From the NCBI RefSeq assembly GCF_003259435.1, contig NZ_QLMA01000009.1, positions 253,313-317,312 of the forward strand: DNA of 64,000 bases, written 5' to 3'. Position numbers and translations under genes: made by a program. The notes under the pieces were generated by a model, which did no database searches, was not told where the DNA came from, and saw only the letters and a program-made list of their open reading frames with translations. Below, one piece after another: positions 8,556-16,283 of the stretch. Source of the DNA: Chitinophaga dinghuensis (GTDB taxonomy: Bacteria > Bacteroidota > Bacteroidia > Chitinophagales > Chitinophagaceae). The stretch's first letter is position 1. Each line of letters starts with the position of its first letter.

Positions 8556-8855
8556 ATGGATAATGAGACATTTTACAGAATTTATTTGCCTGCATTGAAA
8601 GAGGCCCTAGCACAAGACAGTATTAATCATGGATTTTTTGTATATCCACCTGAGTATTTTATTGATAAAAGTGTTGAAGGTGAGATTGAATCATTTATTG
8701 AGAATGAGTTGGCTGAAGATAAACTTATACAATTAGTAGATGAATACTTTGATGCAAAATCTCACTACGCGACAGAAGTTAGAGGTGTTCCGATTCAAAT
8801 CATAAAAGGCAGGATTATAAATGAGATGAATGTTGTCGGAAAATATTACGAATAA
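8556..8855 (+). CDS. Hypothetical small acidic protein
   Basis: A 99-residue cytoplasmic protein, rich in Glu, Asp, Tyr and Phe, without signal peptide. It appears mostly helical with a central acidic run (I-E-S-F-I-E-N-E-L-A-E-D). I do not recognise a family. Acidic small proteins in this type of island are commonly immunity or antitoxin-like proteins; there is no direct evidence here. The start ATG at 8556 follows a stop at 8550-8552 from a decayed frame. Downstream, 115 bases separate it from the next gene. Confidence 0.5.
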   Translation: MDNETFYRIYLPALKEALAQDSINHGFFVYPPEYFIDKSVEGEIESFIENELAEDKLIQLVDEYFDAKSHYATEVRGVPIQIIKGRIINEMNVVGKYYE

Positions 8856-8970
8856 AATCGGCTAGCCACTGTACATCAGCAAATTTTATTCAAGAATTGT
8901 TTGAAGTTTCTCTTTGGCTAAGAATGCATCTAACAGAGAGAAGATGATACTATTTAAACCATTTTGATTT

Positions 8971-9378
8971 ATGGAATTTATTGGTTATATAAAGGAGCAC
9001 GAAAGTGGCCTGGTAAAAATGGGAGTATCAATTAACGATATTGAGCCAGCTGAGAATTGGCTATTGATGGAGTATTACTCAGAGGTACTAAATTATTTAG
9101 AAAAAGCGCCTATCCTATTGGGATTTCTTAGATGGTTATATGATGAGAATGGAGAGAGTATTGGTCCACTAATGATTCATACAGATGGACATTGGATCTG
9201 GCCTAGCTATCTAGTCTATTATTTAAATAGAGGATATCAATCAATGATTCCTGATGAGTTTATGCATTATATGCATAATGTAAAATTTATGGTAATGCCA
9301 CTTACCGATGAAAAAAGAAAAAGTGTTGAAATATTCTATACTAATGCTTATCAGTCAAGGAGGAAAAGGGAGCGGTAG
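8971..9378 (+). CDS. Hypothetical cytoplasmic protein, immunity-like context
   Basis: A 135-residue protein with several aromatic clusters (W-L-L-M-E-Y-Y, H-W-I-W-P-S-Y-L-V-Y-Y, F-M-H-Y-M-H) and a basic end (R-R-K-R-E-R). The segment around D-G-H-W-I-W-P-S-Y looks like a conserved core of a small globular domain I cannot name. There is no signal peptide. It is another lone gene of the AT-rich island, spaced by over 100 bases on either side. An immunity function is a guess from neighbours. Confidence 0.5.
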   Translation: MEFIGYIKEHESGLVKMGVSINDIEPAENWLLMEYYSEVLNYLEKAPILLGFLRWLYDENGESIGPLMIHTDGHWIWPSYLVYYLNRGYQSMIPDEFMHYMHNVKFMVMPLTDEKRKSVEIFYTNAYQSRRKRER

Positions 9379-9481
9379 TGATAGCGAAATCTAATAATCC
9401 AATCAGCATGGAGGTCAGAGAATCGGAAAATGGATTAATGAAGAAAGAGATAAATAATAAAATAAGTAAGAAAAACCTGAA

Positions 9482-10045
9482 ATGAAGTTTCTTAGCTTTA
9501 CTATAATCGCAGTGGTTTTATTGTTTGGTTGTGTTTATACGCCTAATAAAAATTCAGAATTGATCGATGTTGGAGACGTGTTGTTAGAGAATGTTTTAAA
9601 CAGTAAGATTAATTTGGTCAAAAAGAATGCTGTCTTAAATGAACGATATAACTTAAAAGATACAGTTATGGAAGAAGAGGGCGTTGAATGGAAAGCCATA
9701 GCATTAAAGAGTAAAAGTCCTATTGATAGTGAATTTGCAGCCTTGTTGGAAACAAACTGGGAGGATCAATCAGTTATTTCAAGAATTTCAATTCTAGGTG
9801 AACGCATCGGTATCAAAGGTATTCATGTAGGAGATGCGTTTGAAAAAATTAAATATATAATAGATTCTACTAATTTAAATGGTTCTCCGGATGGAGAACT
9901 TTCATTGACCTATGGTAAGGATAATAGAATTCATTTTTTATTGGAGTTAGCCGAATCTTCTCCGTTAAATGAGGGTGTAGGATCATTGGATGGAATACCA
10001 GGAGAATTACAGATTAAAGAAATCGTCTTGTTGAATAGAAAGTAA
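9482..10045 (+). CDS. Hypothetical lipoprotein
   Basis: A 187-residue lipoprotein. The signal peptide ends in lipobox L-L-F-G-C (Cys17). The mature part begins with a charged linker and contains a later glycine-rich strand region (G-I-K-G-I-H-V-G-D-A-F) followed by a D-S-T-N-L-N-G-S-P-D-G-E-L-S-L-T-Y-G segment. That arrangement resembles small periplasmic beta-rich domains, but no family is recognised. It is likely tethered to the outer membrane. Neighbours are orphan immunity-type genes, so a periplasmic immunity role is conceivable; nothing in the sequence proves it. Confidence 0.6.
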   Translation: MKFLSFTIIAVVLLFGCVYTPNKNSELIDVGDVLLENVLNSKINLVKKNAVLNERYNLKDTVMEEEGVEWKAIALKSKSPIDSEFAALLETNWEDQSVISRISILGERIGIKGIHVGDAFEKIKYIIDSTNLNGSPDGELSLTYGKDNRIHFLLELAESSPLNEGVGSLDGIPGELQIKEIVLLNRK

Positions 10046-10114
10046 AACGAGAGATTCTTTTCTTATACACCTCTTTAATTATAGATTGGGTATTGTATCG
10101 AAAATGAATGTATC

Positions 10115-10417
10115 ATGTTGACAAAAATAGATGCGATTAAGATTGCAGAAACGTATTTGCAGAATAAGCGTTCTAAATATGACCTGGTTCTCGTACTTGA
10201 TAAAACAAAAGAATTTGAGCACGGATGGGTTTTCTTTTGGCAAAGTAAAGCGTTCTATGAAACATTGAATCCACTACATGCATTAGGGGGAAATGGGCCC
10301 TTTATTGTAAATAAGTTTGATGGAAGTGTTTTTAGATTCGGAAGTGCTCATAGACCAGAATATTATCTTGAAAAGTATATCAAAATAATGAAAGAAAATA
10401 AGCCATTCGATTCATGA
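10115..10417 (+). CDS. Imm35-family (YrhB-like) immunity protein
   Basis: A 100-residue cytoplasmic protein matching the Imm35/YrhB domain over its whole length: an N-terminal helix A-I-K-I-A-E-T-Y-L, then strand G-W-V-F-F-W-Q-S-K-A-F-Y-E, the G-G-N-G-P-F-I-V-N-K segment with D-G-S-V-F, and a final Y-L-E-K-Y helix. Family knowledge: Imm35 proteins neutralise toxin tips of polymorphic toxin systems, usually encoded immediately before them. Here no intact toxin precedes it. Instead an RHS tip fragment follows at 10429. It is therefore an orphan immunity gene. Confidence 0.8.
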   Translation: MLTKIDAIKIAETYLQNKRSKYDLVLVLDKTKEFEHGWVFFWQSKAFYETLNPLHALGGNGPFIVNKFDGSVFRFGSAHRPEYYLEKYIKIMKENKPFDS

Positions 10418-10428
10418 TTAATCAGTAA

Positions 10429-10566
10429 TGTAACTGGGAAAGTTGGACTAAGGGTGACGGGAATCGGCAGGATTATGGTATTAGAATCTATGATCCTAGA
10501 ATAGGGAGGTTTTTGAGTGTGGATCCACTGACTCAAGAGTATCCGTGGTATAGGCGTAATTATTGA
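10429..10566 (+). pseudogene. Fragment of an RHS repeat-associated core (orphan RHS tip)
   Basis: The frame ending at the TGA at 10564-10566 gives N-R-Q-D-Y-G-I-R-I-Y-D-P-R-I-G-R-F-L-S-V-D-P-L, then Q-E-Y-P-W-Y. This is the highly conserved RHS-core signature that marks the boundary between the RHS shell and the variable toxin tip. No start codon and no upstream RHS repeats are present. It is a displaced or deletion-derived tip, belonging to a different RHS subfamily (S-V-D-P-L) from the R-R-W-N-L-D type at 13883-16761. Confidence 0.8.
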
Positions 10567-10670
10567 AATATTTAAATAATTCTCGTTTTGCTATCGTAAG
10601 GAGTATAGCAAAGGAGAATAAAATTAGGATACTTGATTTGACTCTTGAATACTTACACTGGGATAATTAA
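10560..10670 (+). pseudogene. 3' tail of a lost (probably immunity) gene fused to the RHS tip
   Basis: Overlapping the end of the RHS tip in another frame is an uninterrupted 36-codon stretch without a start. It contains Y-L-N-N-S-R-F-A-I-V-R-S, I-R-I-L-D-L-T-L-E and a final L-H-W-D-N-stop. The sequence is protein-like and ends at a clean TAA (10668-10670). I infer that a deletion removed the toxin tip and the first part of the following gene and joined the two remnants. The gap from here to 10906 holds only the small fragment at 10768. Confidence 0.45.
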
Positions 10671-10767
10671 TTGTAATAGTTAAGATTTGACCGGATATTC
10701 GGGTTAATATTTTATGCAGTTGCAGGTAAATCGTCCAGCTGCTTTTCTTTTGCTAAAGATAGTGACT

Positions 10768-10836
10768 GATGCAAGTAGAGTTGATAAGAGAATTAACGAA
10801 TATAGAATGATTTACCAAATATTTACTGATCAATAG
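10768..10836 (+). pseudogene. C-terminal fragment related to the frameshifted lipoprotein
   Basis: A 22-codon open stretch reads D-A-S-R-V-D-K-R-I-N-E-Y-R-M-I-Y-Q then a stop at 10834-10836. The R-V-x-x-R-I-N-E-Y core matches the end of the broken lipoprotein gene at 6727-7172. It has no start codon and is interpreted as debris from a second copy. The match is short, so chance cannot be excluded. Confidence 0.35.
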
Positions 10837-10906
10837 GTATTATGGAACCAATGCAGAAAAAAGACAGGTATAAAATTCTTCTGAGATCAAATAGTGCAAC
10901 TGAAAA

Positions 10907-11308
10907 ATGAACGTTGTTATCAATAAAGTAGATTATCCATTTGTTACTTTTAAGAGTGATTATGGAGAAGGAATTGCCTCCACTACACAACGGCATTTCG
11001 ATCAAGGAGCGGTCCATGGTGTAGAGCTGGACCTGATAATTGACCTAATTATAAATGTGAATACCCGAATTGGAACCGATAGGGTACCTGGTTTTTCTTT
11101 TGAGGAGGATCATACTGTCATTGTCGCAATTGTTGAGAGTATAGCGGAGGATGATTCCATTTGTTTACGCATTTCGATAGACTGCATAATAGAAGCCTAT
11201 GCTATCGATAAGCAAATAAAGACGGGAGACATGCTGGAGATAGAAGTGCCCAAGGAGAAGTTTCTAATAACGAGCTTTGGGACGCTCCCTAAGCTGGCGT
11301 TAGGTTAA
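10907..11308 (+). CDS. Hypothetical beta-rich cytoplasmic protein
   Basis: A 133-residue acidic protein with no signal peptide. Alternating hydrophobic/acidic stretches (L-D-L-I-I-D-L-I-I-N-V, H-T-V-I-V-A-I-V-E-S-I, L-R-I-S-I-D-C-I-I-E-A) suggest a beta-sheet domain. It ends with a hydrophobic strand rather than a charged tail. I do not recognise the family. The isolated position in the island, with a weak terminator-like hairpin just after it, again fits an orphan immunity or accessory gene. Confidence in coding is moderate, based on length and codon pattern. Confidence 0.55.
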   Translation: MNVVINKVDYPFVTFKSDYGEGIASTTQRHFDQGAVHGVELDLIIDLIINVNTRIGTDRVPGFSFEEDHTVIVAIVESIAEDDSICLRISIDCIIEAYAIDKQIKTGDMLEIEVPKEKFLITSFGTLPKLALG

Positions 11309-11312
11309 AATT

Positions 11313-11337
11313 TAACAGTGGATCTGTTAGCGGTTTT
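11313..11337 (+). terminator. Weak terminator-like hairpin
   Basis: TAACAG (11313-11318) and CTGTTA (11324-11329) pair around a TGGAT loop. GCGG and then five Ts follow. It lies directly after the stop at 11306-11308. Confidence 0.4.
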
Positions 11338-11378
11338 TGCCCCGAATACTGTAAATCCTTTATTCCTAAGATTTTAAC

Positions 11379-12074
11379 ATGCTTAAACCCTTTTCCCTAA
11401 TCCTATTCGTACTAATATCCAGTTGTACAGGTAATCAGCCTAAAATTGTTGCTGCGAAAATACCTTCCGACTCCACAGAACCGCGTCTCCAAAAAGATTG
11501 TTTATCTACTCCCAGTGAATCATTGGTGGTACATGATAGTCTGTTGGATTTGGTGGCCACTAAATCGGCTACAGCGGTGAAAAATATTGGACAATTACAA
11601 TTAAGGTATAAACTTAAAAATGATACAGCCTTTAAAGAAATAAGCGTTAAATATCCACTGTTTTCGGATGTGATTTTCCCAGATACCTCTGTCGCGATCA
11701 TTCGCGGTCATCATATCAGCAAATCGAATTATTTCCTGTTTAATGATAAGAAGCTATTGTTACCCATCCTTGGGATGAATTTCATGATAACATATGTTAT
11801 TGATCTTGAAAAGAATAAGGAGGTGACTACTTATGAGAGAAGAACGTATCTACCATTGGTGTGGGTTGACAGTAGTACCCAAACCTTCCTGGTGACGGAT
11901 AGCCCTAACTATCCCGGGGATCAATCGATAGTTGAATTTCGATCTTTTGTATGTAACTTCAAAGGAAACACATTTATTCAGCAAAGGAAGGAGAAAATAC
12001 GGTATAAAACGGAAGATATATTTGATGAAAACTTGACTAATAACCAGGTAAAGATTATACTGAAAAATAAATAA
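11379..12074 (+). CDS. Hypothetical lipoprotein, paired with a 71-residue protein
   Basis: A 231-residue lipoprotein with signal peptide and lipobox L-I-S-S-C (Cys16), a Ser/Thr/Pro-rich linker to about residue 55, and a beta-rich body (residues about 70-210) containing Y-P-L-F-S-D-V-I-F-P-D-T. No family is recognised. Its stop is 11 bases before the 71-residue gene at 12086, so the two are probably cotranscribed. The last 20 or so codons (D-I-F-D-E-N-L-T) are recognisable again, as a fragment, ahead of the paralogous 71-residue gene at 17405. This pairing is therefore an inherited two-gene unit. Location: periplasmic face of the envelope. Confidence 0.65.
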   Translation: MLKPFSLILFVLISSCTGNQPKIVAAKIPSDSTEPRLQKDCLSTPSESLVVHDSLLDLVATKSATAVKNIGQLQLRYKLKNDTAFKEISVKYPLFSDVIFPDTSVAIIRGHHISKSNYFLFNDKKLLLPILGMNFMITYVIDLEKNKEVTTYERRTYLPLVWVDSSTQTFLVTDSPNYPGDQSIVEFRSFVCNFKGNTFIQQRKEKIRYKTEDIFDENLTNNQVKIILKNK

Positions 12075-12085
12075 GCAAACTGCAA

Positions 12086-12301
12086 ATGGACTCCCCTTCA
12101 TTGATCGCCATACATAACCTGTCCTTAGGTTTAATGGCTACTATTCAATTCCCTGCTGGTAAAAATCCGCGGATAGGCAATACCATTATTTTAGAAGGAA
12201 TTACCTATAAGATTACAGGAGTCGTGAGTTTTACAAGTGTTGAAACGTATATGCACAGACTGGAACAAAATATACACGATTGCCGAATCGAGAAATTGTA
12301 A
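12086..12301 (+). CDS. 71-residue conserved hypothetical protein, copy 1
   Basis: A small cytoplasmic beta-rich protein. A glycine-rich turn pattern (Q-F-P-A-G-K-N-P-R-I-G-N-T-I-I-L-E-G-I-T-Y-K split over two strands) suggests an SH3-like or OB-like barrel. It has a close paralogue at 17405-17620 with the same length and the same C-terminal N-I-H-D-C-R-I-E-K-L. The strong conservation between two copies in a decaying region argues that the protein is real and selected. It follows a lipoprotein gene by 11 bases. Function is unknown. Confidence 0.7.
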   Translation: MDSPSLIAIHNLSLGLMATIQFPAGKNPRIGNTIILEGITYKITGVVSFTSVETYMHRLEQNIHDCRIEKL

Positions 12302-12395
12302 AATAAACATTATAACTATTTGATGATAGGCTATTTTTTCTTCATCTGGTTTATTCATAAAATATACGAATCAAAAAATAAGTTTATCAGAAATA

Positions 12396-12707
12396 ATGAA
12401 CGTTCTAGATATTAATAGGCATGGATCTGATTTAAGTACTGTTATTAGAAAAGACTGGCAGGATTTTCCATCTTCATTTTTGAGATCTGTTTTCCTTTTT
12501 TTTATGGATAAAGCGGATTATTTGGTTGTATCGGCAAACCGCCACTATGGATATGATCCGGTGAACATAGTGCTCGAACAATTGGAATCAACTCGTAAAT
12601 ATGCCAGTTATTGGGATGTGACAAAATGGACGGAGGTGACAGTTGTATTCAAAAAGGAGGATGCTTTAAAGAGGGAATGGTCTGAGATGTTGGAGCTGGT
12701 TTGGTGA
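12396..12707 (+). CDS. Hypothetical cytoplasmic protein, immunity-like context
   Basis: A 103-residue protein with no signal peptide. It contains aromatic-rich helices (S-F-L-R-S-V-F-L-F-F-M-D-K) and a Y-W-D-V-T-K-W-T-E-V-T-V-V-F strand. Family unknown. The frame continues beyond its TGA with protein-like sequence for over 20 codons, so its natural end may lie further downstream. Size and context resemble orphan immunity proteins. Confidence 0.5.
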   Translation: MNVLDINRHGSDLSTVIRKDWQDFPSSFLRSVFLFFMDKADYLVVSANRHYGYDPVNIVLEQLESTRKYASYWDVTKWTEVTVVFKKEDALKREWSEMLELVW

Positions 12708-12973
12708 ATCTCAGATGGAGACGTAACAGTAAATATGACTGCTAATTGCCCTTCGGCCAGAATAAATTTCATGTGATCTGATGTGGGAAATGGGGTTGAA
12801 GTTGGACAGATAAAACAATTTATAAAAATCTGATTGATGAACAGATTAATCAACAGCCCCATATATTACATGTCAAAGTCAAAATCAGCCCTTATTATAC
12901 CTATGAGATACTTAAAATCAATTATCCGGGTCAAAAGAGTGTGTCGTGGTGGGATAGGTTTAATGTATATTAA
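12708..12973 (+). pseudogene. Decayed coding remnants in two frames
   Basis: After the stop at 12705-12707 the same frame stays open and protein-like (I-S-D-G-D-V-T-V-N-M-T-A-N) up to a TGA near 12774. It then reads S-D-V-G-N-G-V-E-V-G-Q to another stop. A second frame, from about 12800, gives a convincing tail with P-H-I-L-H-V-K-V-K-I-S-P-Y-Y-T-Y-E-I-L and Q-K-S-V-S-W-W-D-R-F ending at TAA 12971-12973. Neither has a start codon. They look like remains of one or two genes broken by frameshifts. The family is unknown. Confidence 0.4.
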
Positions 12974-13337
12974 GTTATTATTGTTTAGTTTAATTCTGTG
13001 GTCTTGTAATTCTGTTACAAAGGGTCCTGGATTTACTTTTCAATTACTGCATGTTATGCCAAACGATACAATTACTGTTAGAGTTAATGACTCGTTGGTT
13101 TTTCATAAAGTGTATAAGACTTGGTTTGATGCATCTAATGGGAATCGGTTATACATATCCAGGCCAATTTATCCGAACAAGATTGTTTCTAGGGTTCAGA
13201 TTTTGGTAAATGGCCAGGATACAGTTTTTATGGTAAATAGGGATTCCATAAAGAGCGTATGTGTGGGATATTTTTATATAAGATACGAGTATGATGAGAA
13301 GGTAGTTTGCCGCCCTTCTGAAATTGGATTTGAATAA
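12963..13337 (+). CDS. Hypothetical lipoprotein
   Basis: From the ATG at 12963 the product is 124 residues with a clean lipoprotein signal ending in L-I-L-W-S-C. I chose this start because it begins the signal peptide. The frame stays open upstream to 12834, but that stretch overlaps another protein-like frame and carries no plausible leader. The mature part is beta-rich (T-I-T-V-R-V-N-D-S-L-V-F, R-V-Q-I-L-V-N-G-Q-D-T-V). It is probably an envelope-anchored accessory or immunity lipoprotein; no family is recognised. Confidence 0.6.
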   Translation: MYIKLLLFSLILWSCNSVTKGPGFTFQLLHVMPNDTITVRVNDSLVFHKVYKTWFDASNGNRLYISRPIYPNKIVSRVQILVNGQDTVFMVNRDSIKSVCVGYFYIRYEYDEKVVCRPSEIGFE

Positions 13338-13505
13338 AATAATTATTCGACTTAATGAGAGGTTGCACGGATGGGCTGGAAGATATTACACTTAGGCTGG
13401 GCAAGTATGATATTGGTATACTACTTACAGTACTTTATTGAATATTCCGATTAACTATGGTGGAAAATTAATTGGTAAAGAAGTAAAAAAACAAGTTAGT
13501 AAAAA

Positions 13506-13875
13506 ATGAAAAAGGTATCTGGTATAATAGCGATATTAATTTGTGGTAGTGTTTTATTTTTCTAATCTTAAAGCCCCTTTTTATTGATCCATATAAATTG
13601 AATTGAATGGTAACCATAGGTACACTATAGGAACAATATATAAAATTGATGCTACTGCAGAAGGGCTACCGGCAGCCGATTTTAACTATATGGTTAAAGG
13701 GAAACGTTACTCTTCATTTTTTAGTATTACAAAAGGAATTTCGGTAAAAGCGGGAGATAAGTACTGGGTTATATTTTATCCTGATAATCCCAAAAATTCA
13801 GATATATTGTTAGATGATCCAGTACTAACATATAATATAGATTTGCCTGAGGATGGTTATGCCGCTCATCCATAA
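13506..13875 (+). pseudogene. Twice-frameshifted DUF3592-like membrane protein gene
   Basis: An ATG at 13506 starts M-K-K-V-S-G-I-I-A-I-L-I-C-G, a hydrophobic segment cut at 13563 after a T-run. The next frame continues sensibly as L-I-L-K-P-L-F-I-D-P-Y-K-L-N (13562-13603). A third frame carries the body to 13875, including Y-T-I-G-T-I-Y-K-I-D-A-T, S-V-K-A-G-D-K-Y-W-V-I-F-Y and D-N-P-K-N-S-D. The V-K-A-G-D then Y-P-D-N-P-K-N pattern resembles DUF3592-type small membrane proteins. The three frames join into one coherent protein if two single-base changes are undone. Coding of the last part is likely; function is unknown. Confidence 0.5.
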
Positions 13876-13882
13876 CTAATGT

Positions 13883-15598
13883 ATGTTTGGATTTGCAAAA
13901 AAAAATGGACGACTTATTAAGATGCGTCGTCACCCTTTGACTAACACCACTACTACCTGGGGAGCAGGCCAGATTGGTACTAACCGTAATGGCGAAGATT
14001 ATACGTACGATGCGAATGGTAACATCCTGACATTGAATCGCAATGGTAATGATGATAATCGTCTTGCCATGGACCGATTGACATATCAGTATGAGCGTGA
14101 TGGAGAGGGATACTTGCTGAATAACAAGTTGCAACTGGTGCAGGATGCGGTTCCTGCCTCTACTTATCCGTCGGATGTGGATGACATGACAAAAGCATTC
14201 CGTTATGATTCCATTGGCAACCTGATTGCAGATGAGTCAAATGGTATTTCGGAAATCAAATGGACAGTATATGGCAAGATTCAGTCCATTAATAGTGCAA
14301 ATGGCTCATTATTATACAAGTATGATGCTGGTGGAAACAGAATTTATAAAGAATTCCGTCCCACTTCCTCTCCTGCTGCAGTACAGCGTACCTGGTATCT
14401 GCGTGATCCTCATGGACAAGTGTTAGCGACCTATGGAAATACTAATGGAGACAATGCTACATACTGGAAAGAACAGTATCTTTATGGAAGTAGCAGGTTG
14501 GGAATGTGGCAACCAGATATGCTGGTATCAGGAGGAACTGTTGGAAATGCCGGCTCTATCTGGGGACAGGGCAACCGTAAACGTTATGAGCTGACCAATC
14601 ACCTGGGTAACGTACTGGCTACCATTTCTGATGAAAAGAGTGGTGGAAATGCTACCGCGTTCAACCAGACGGATTATACGCCATTTGGTGCACAGATGGA
14701 TGGTGCGGTTTGGAATTTGGGTGGAAGTTATAAGTATGGGTTCAATGGGCAGGAGAAGAGTGATGAGATTAAGGGAGAAGGAAATAGCTATACTGCTCAG
14801 TTCTGGGAGTATGATCCAAGGATAGGAAGGAGATGGAATTTGGATCCGAAACCTATTGCAGGTTTAAGTGCATATGTAGTTCTTGCGAATGCTCCACTCT
14901 GGCATGTCGACTTTCTAGGTGATACAACTGTTATAGTTCCAATATTTGAAAGTGTTTGGCCAGATATATATAGGAATCATTTATAATATGTACAAAAGTG
15001 GCCTTTGGAAGCAATCGTTGGGGCTCATAAGCTAATACATCTACATTTTCATTATGACCCAAGTCGAGCAAGGAATGACGCAAGAAGAACGGCTAATGAA
15101 TTGGCACATCCTCTTTTTAATCCCAACCCAGTACTATTTCAAGAAGATGAAGTAGCTTATGCATCAACATGGGAAGGAGGCGCAAGAGGTGTACGAAATC
15201 TTGTGAGAGCAATAGAAAATCAACAACATGGTAACCTTCTGGCAGCATTGATTAAAACCTATAAGTTGACTGATGGGGATATATTTGATGTCGTATTGAT
15301 TCCAAGAGATTATGATCAGTATGATCCGACACCAGGGGTTCCACCCTTGATACCTCCCAAAAAGAAATATCCAAGCTATGAAAAGTTAATAGAGAAATAT
15401 AGAAAGGTTCCATTTCCGTCTCCAACTCTAAAAGAACTTGAAAAGCAGATTCGAAACCTTCCAAGTAAGCCGAAAGTTGATGGAGGCCATCCCTTTTCAG
15501 CATTTGAAAAATTACTTAAGGATTTACTTGGAATAGACTCTAGAACAACGGTACCAGTTCCGGCTCCAGCTCCCGTCCTTACCCCAATTGTACTTTAG
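13883..15598 (+). pseudogene. 5'-truncated RHS gene with NucA/NucB-like toxin tip, split by in-frame TAA
   Basis: The first 367 codons are RHS/YD-repeat shell sequence: Y-T-Y-D-A-N-G-N-I-L, F-R-Y-D-S-I-G-N-L-I, Y-K-Y-D-A-G-G-N-R-I, then Y-E-L-T-N-H-L-G-N-V-L-A-T and the core motif Y-D-P-R-I-G-R-R-W-N-L-D-P-K-P. The shell's N-terminal bulk is missing; RHS sequence starts abruptly near 13946. After the core, a TAA at 14984-14986 interrupts, but the same frame continues to 15598 without a good start codon. This tip contains E-D-E-V-A-Y-A-S-T-W-E-G-G-A and then E-N-Q-Q-H-G, matching the DE-x-P and E-G-G-A...N-x-x-G pattern of NucA/NucB-type DNases. A Pro/Lys-rich tail follows. The probable SUKH immunity gene is 53 bases downstream. 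Confidence 0.75.
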
Positions 15599-15651
15599 GG
15601 TAAAGGCAAGAGATACAGGAACTTATAATTAATACGTATAAAAAAACAAAA

Positions 15652-16230
15652 ATGAATTTCATTTATAAATTTGATACGATCATCAAACATCATTCTAATT
15701 TCCTGTATGAAAGATTGCAGGAACCCAAATCGGAAAAGGAAATATTAAAAATCCTTGATGATTTGGGAATAAAAGATAGTCTAGCAAGGACACAACTGGT
15801 AGAATTATATAGCTGGAAGGATGGAGTTGCGTATGACACAACAGAATATACTAACCTATATAACTTTACAGGAAGAGGAGTATTATTACCGCTTAGCTTT
15901 GTTCAGGATCTCTATAACTTAAATGGGAATGGGAGTTGGGAAGTTGGTACTATTCCAATTTTCGGAAACTATAAAGGAGATTATCTGTTTTATGATACTA
16001 ATTCCAAGAGTATCAACTATAATATGATATTATTATATTCAAAAAGTTCGTTATCCATATCGCCAATGATGACATTTTATGATTCGATTGAATCAATGTT
16101 TCATACAAATATTGAATGTTTTAAAAGTGGTGCATTTCAATACATTGATGGAAAAGGACTCATTGTAGATGTAGAAAAAATGTTTGATATTAGTAGACAA
16201 CTAAACCCTAAGTCGCAATACTGGCAATAA
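15652..16230 (+). CDS. SUKH (SMI1/KNR4-like) immunity protein
   Basis: A 192-residue cytoplasmic protein. The SUKH-type core is visible as L-V-E-L-Y-S-W-K-D-G-V (about 50-60), L-L-P-L-S-F-V-Q-D-L (about 77-86), then an I-P-I-F-G-N-Y-K-G-D-Y-L-F-Y-D strand pair. Family knowledge: SUKH proteins are broad immunity proteins for nuclease and deaminase toxin tips. It starts 53 bases after the NucA/NucB-like RHS tip, so it is the likely cognate immunity gene. It is intact while the toxin frame is interrupted. The call is by motif pattern; the cognate relation is inference. Confidence 0.75.
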   Translation: MNFIYKFDTIIKHHSNFLYERLQEPKSEKEILKILDDLGIKDSLARTQLVELYSWKDGVAYDTTEYTNLYNFTGRGVLLPLSFVQDLYNLNGNGSWEVGTIPIFGNYKGDYLFYDTNSKSINYNMILLYSKSSLSISPMMTFYDSIESMFHTNIECFKSGAFQYIDGKGLIVDVEKMFDISRQLNPKSQYWQ

Positions 16231-16283
16231 CTTTTAGAAGTTCTGGGCCAAGTGAATTGGAGTTGTAAGGTCGTGTTGATAAC

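Noticed and set aside
12608-12862. Minus-strand open frame of 84 codons
   Set aside because: Antisense to protein-like plus-strand frames that read more convincingly, and without a recognised domain.
13769-14134. Minus-strand open frame of 121 codons
   Set aside because: Antisense to the DUF3592-like remnant and the RHS shell, where the plus strand is clearly coding.
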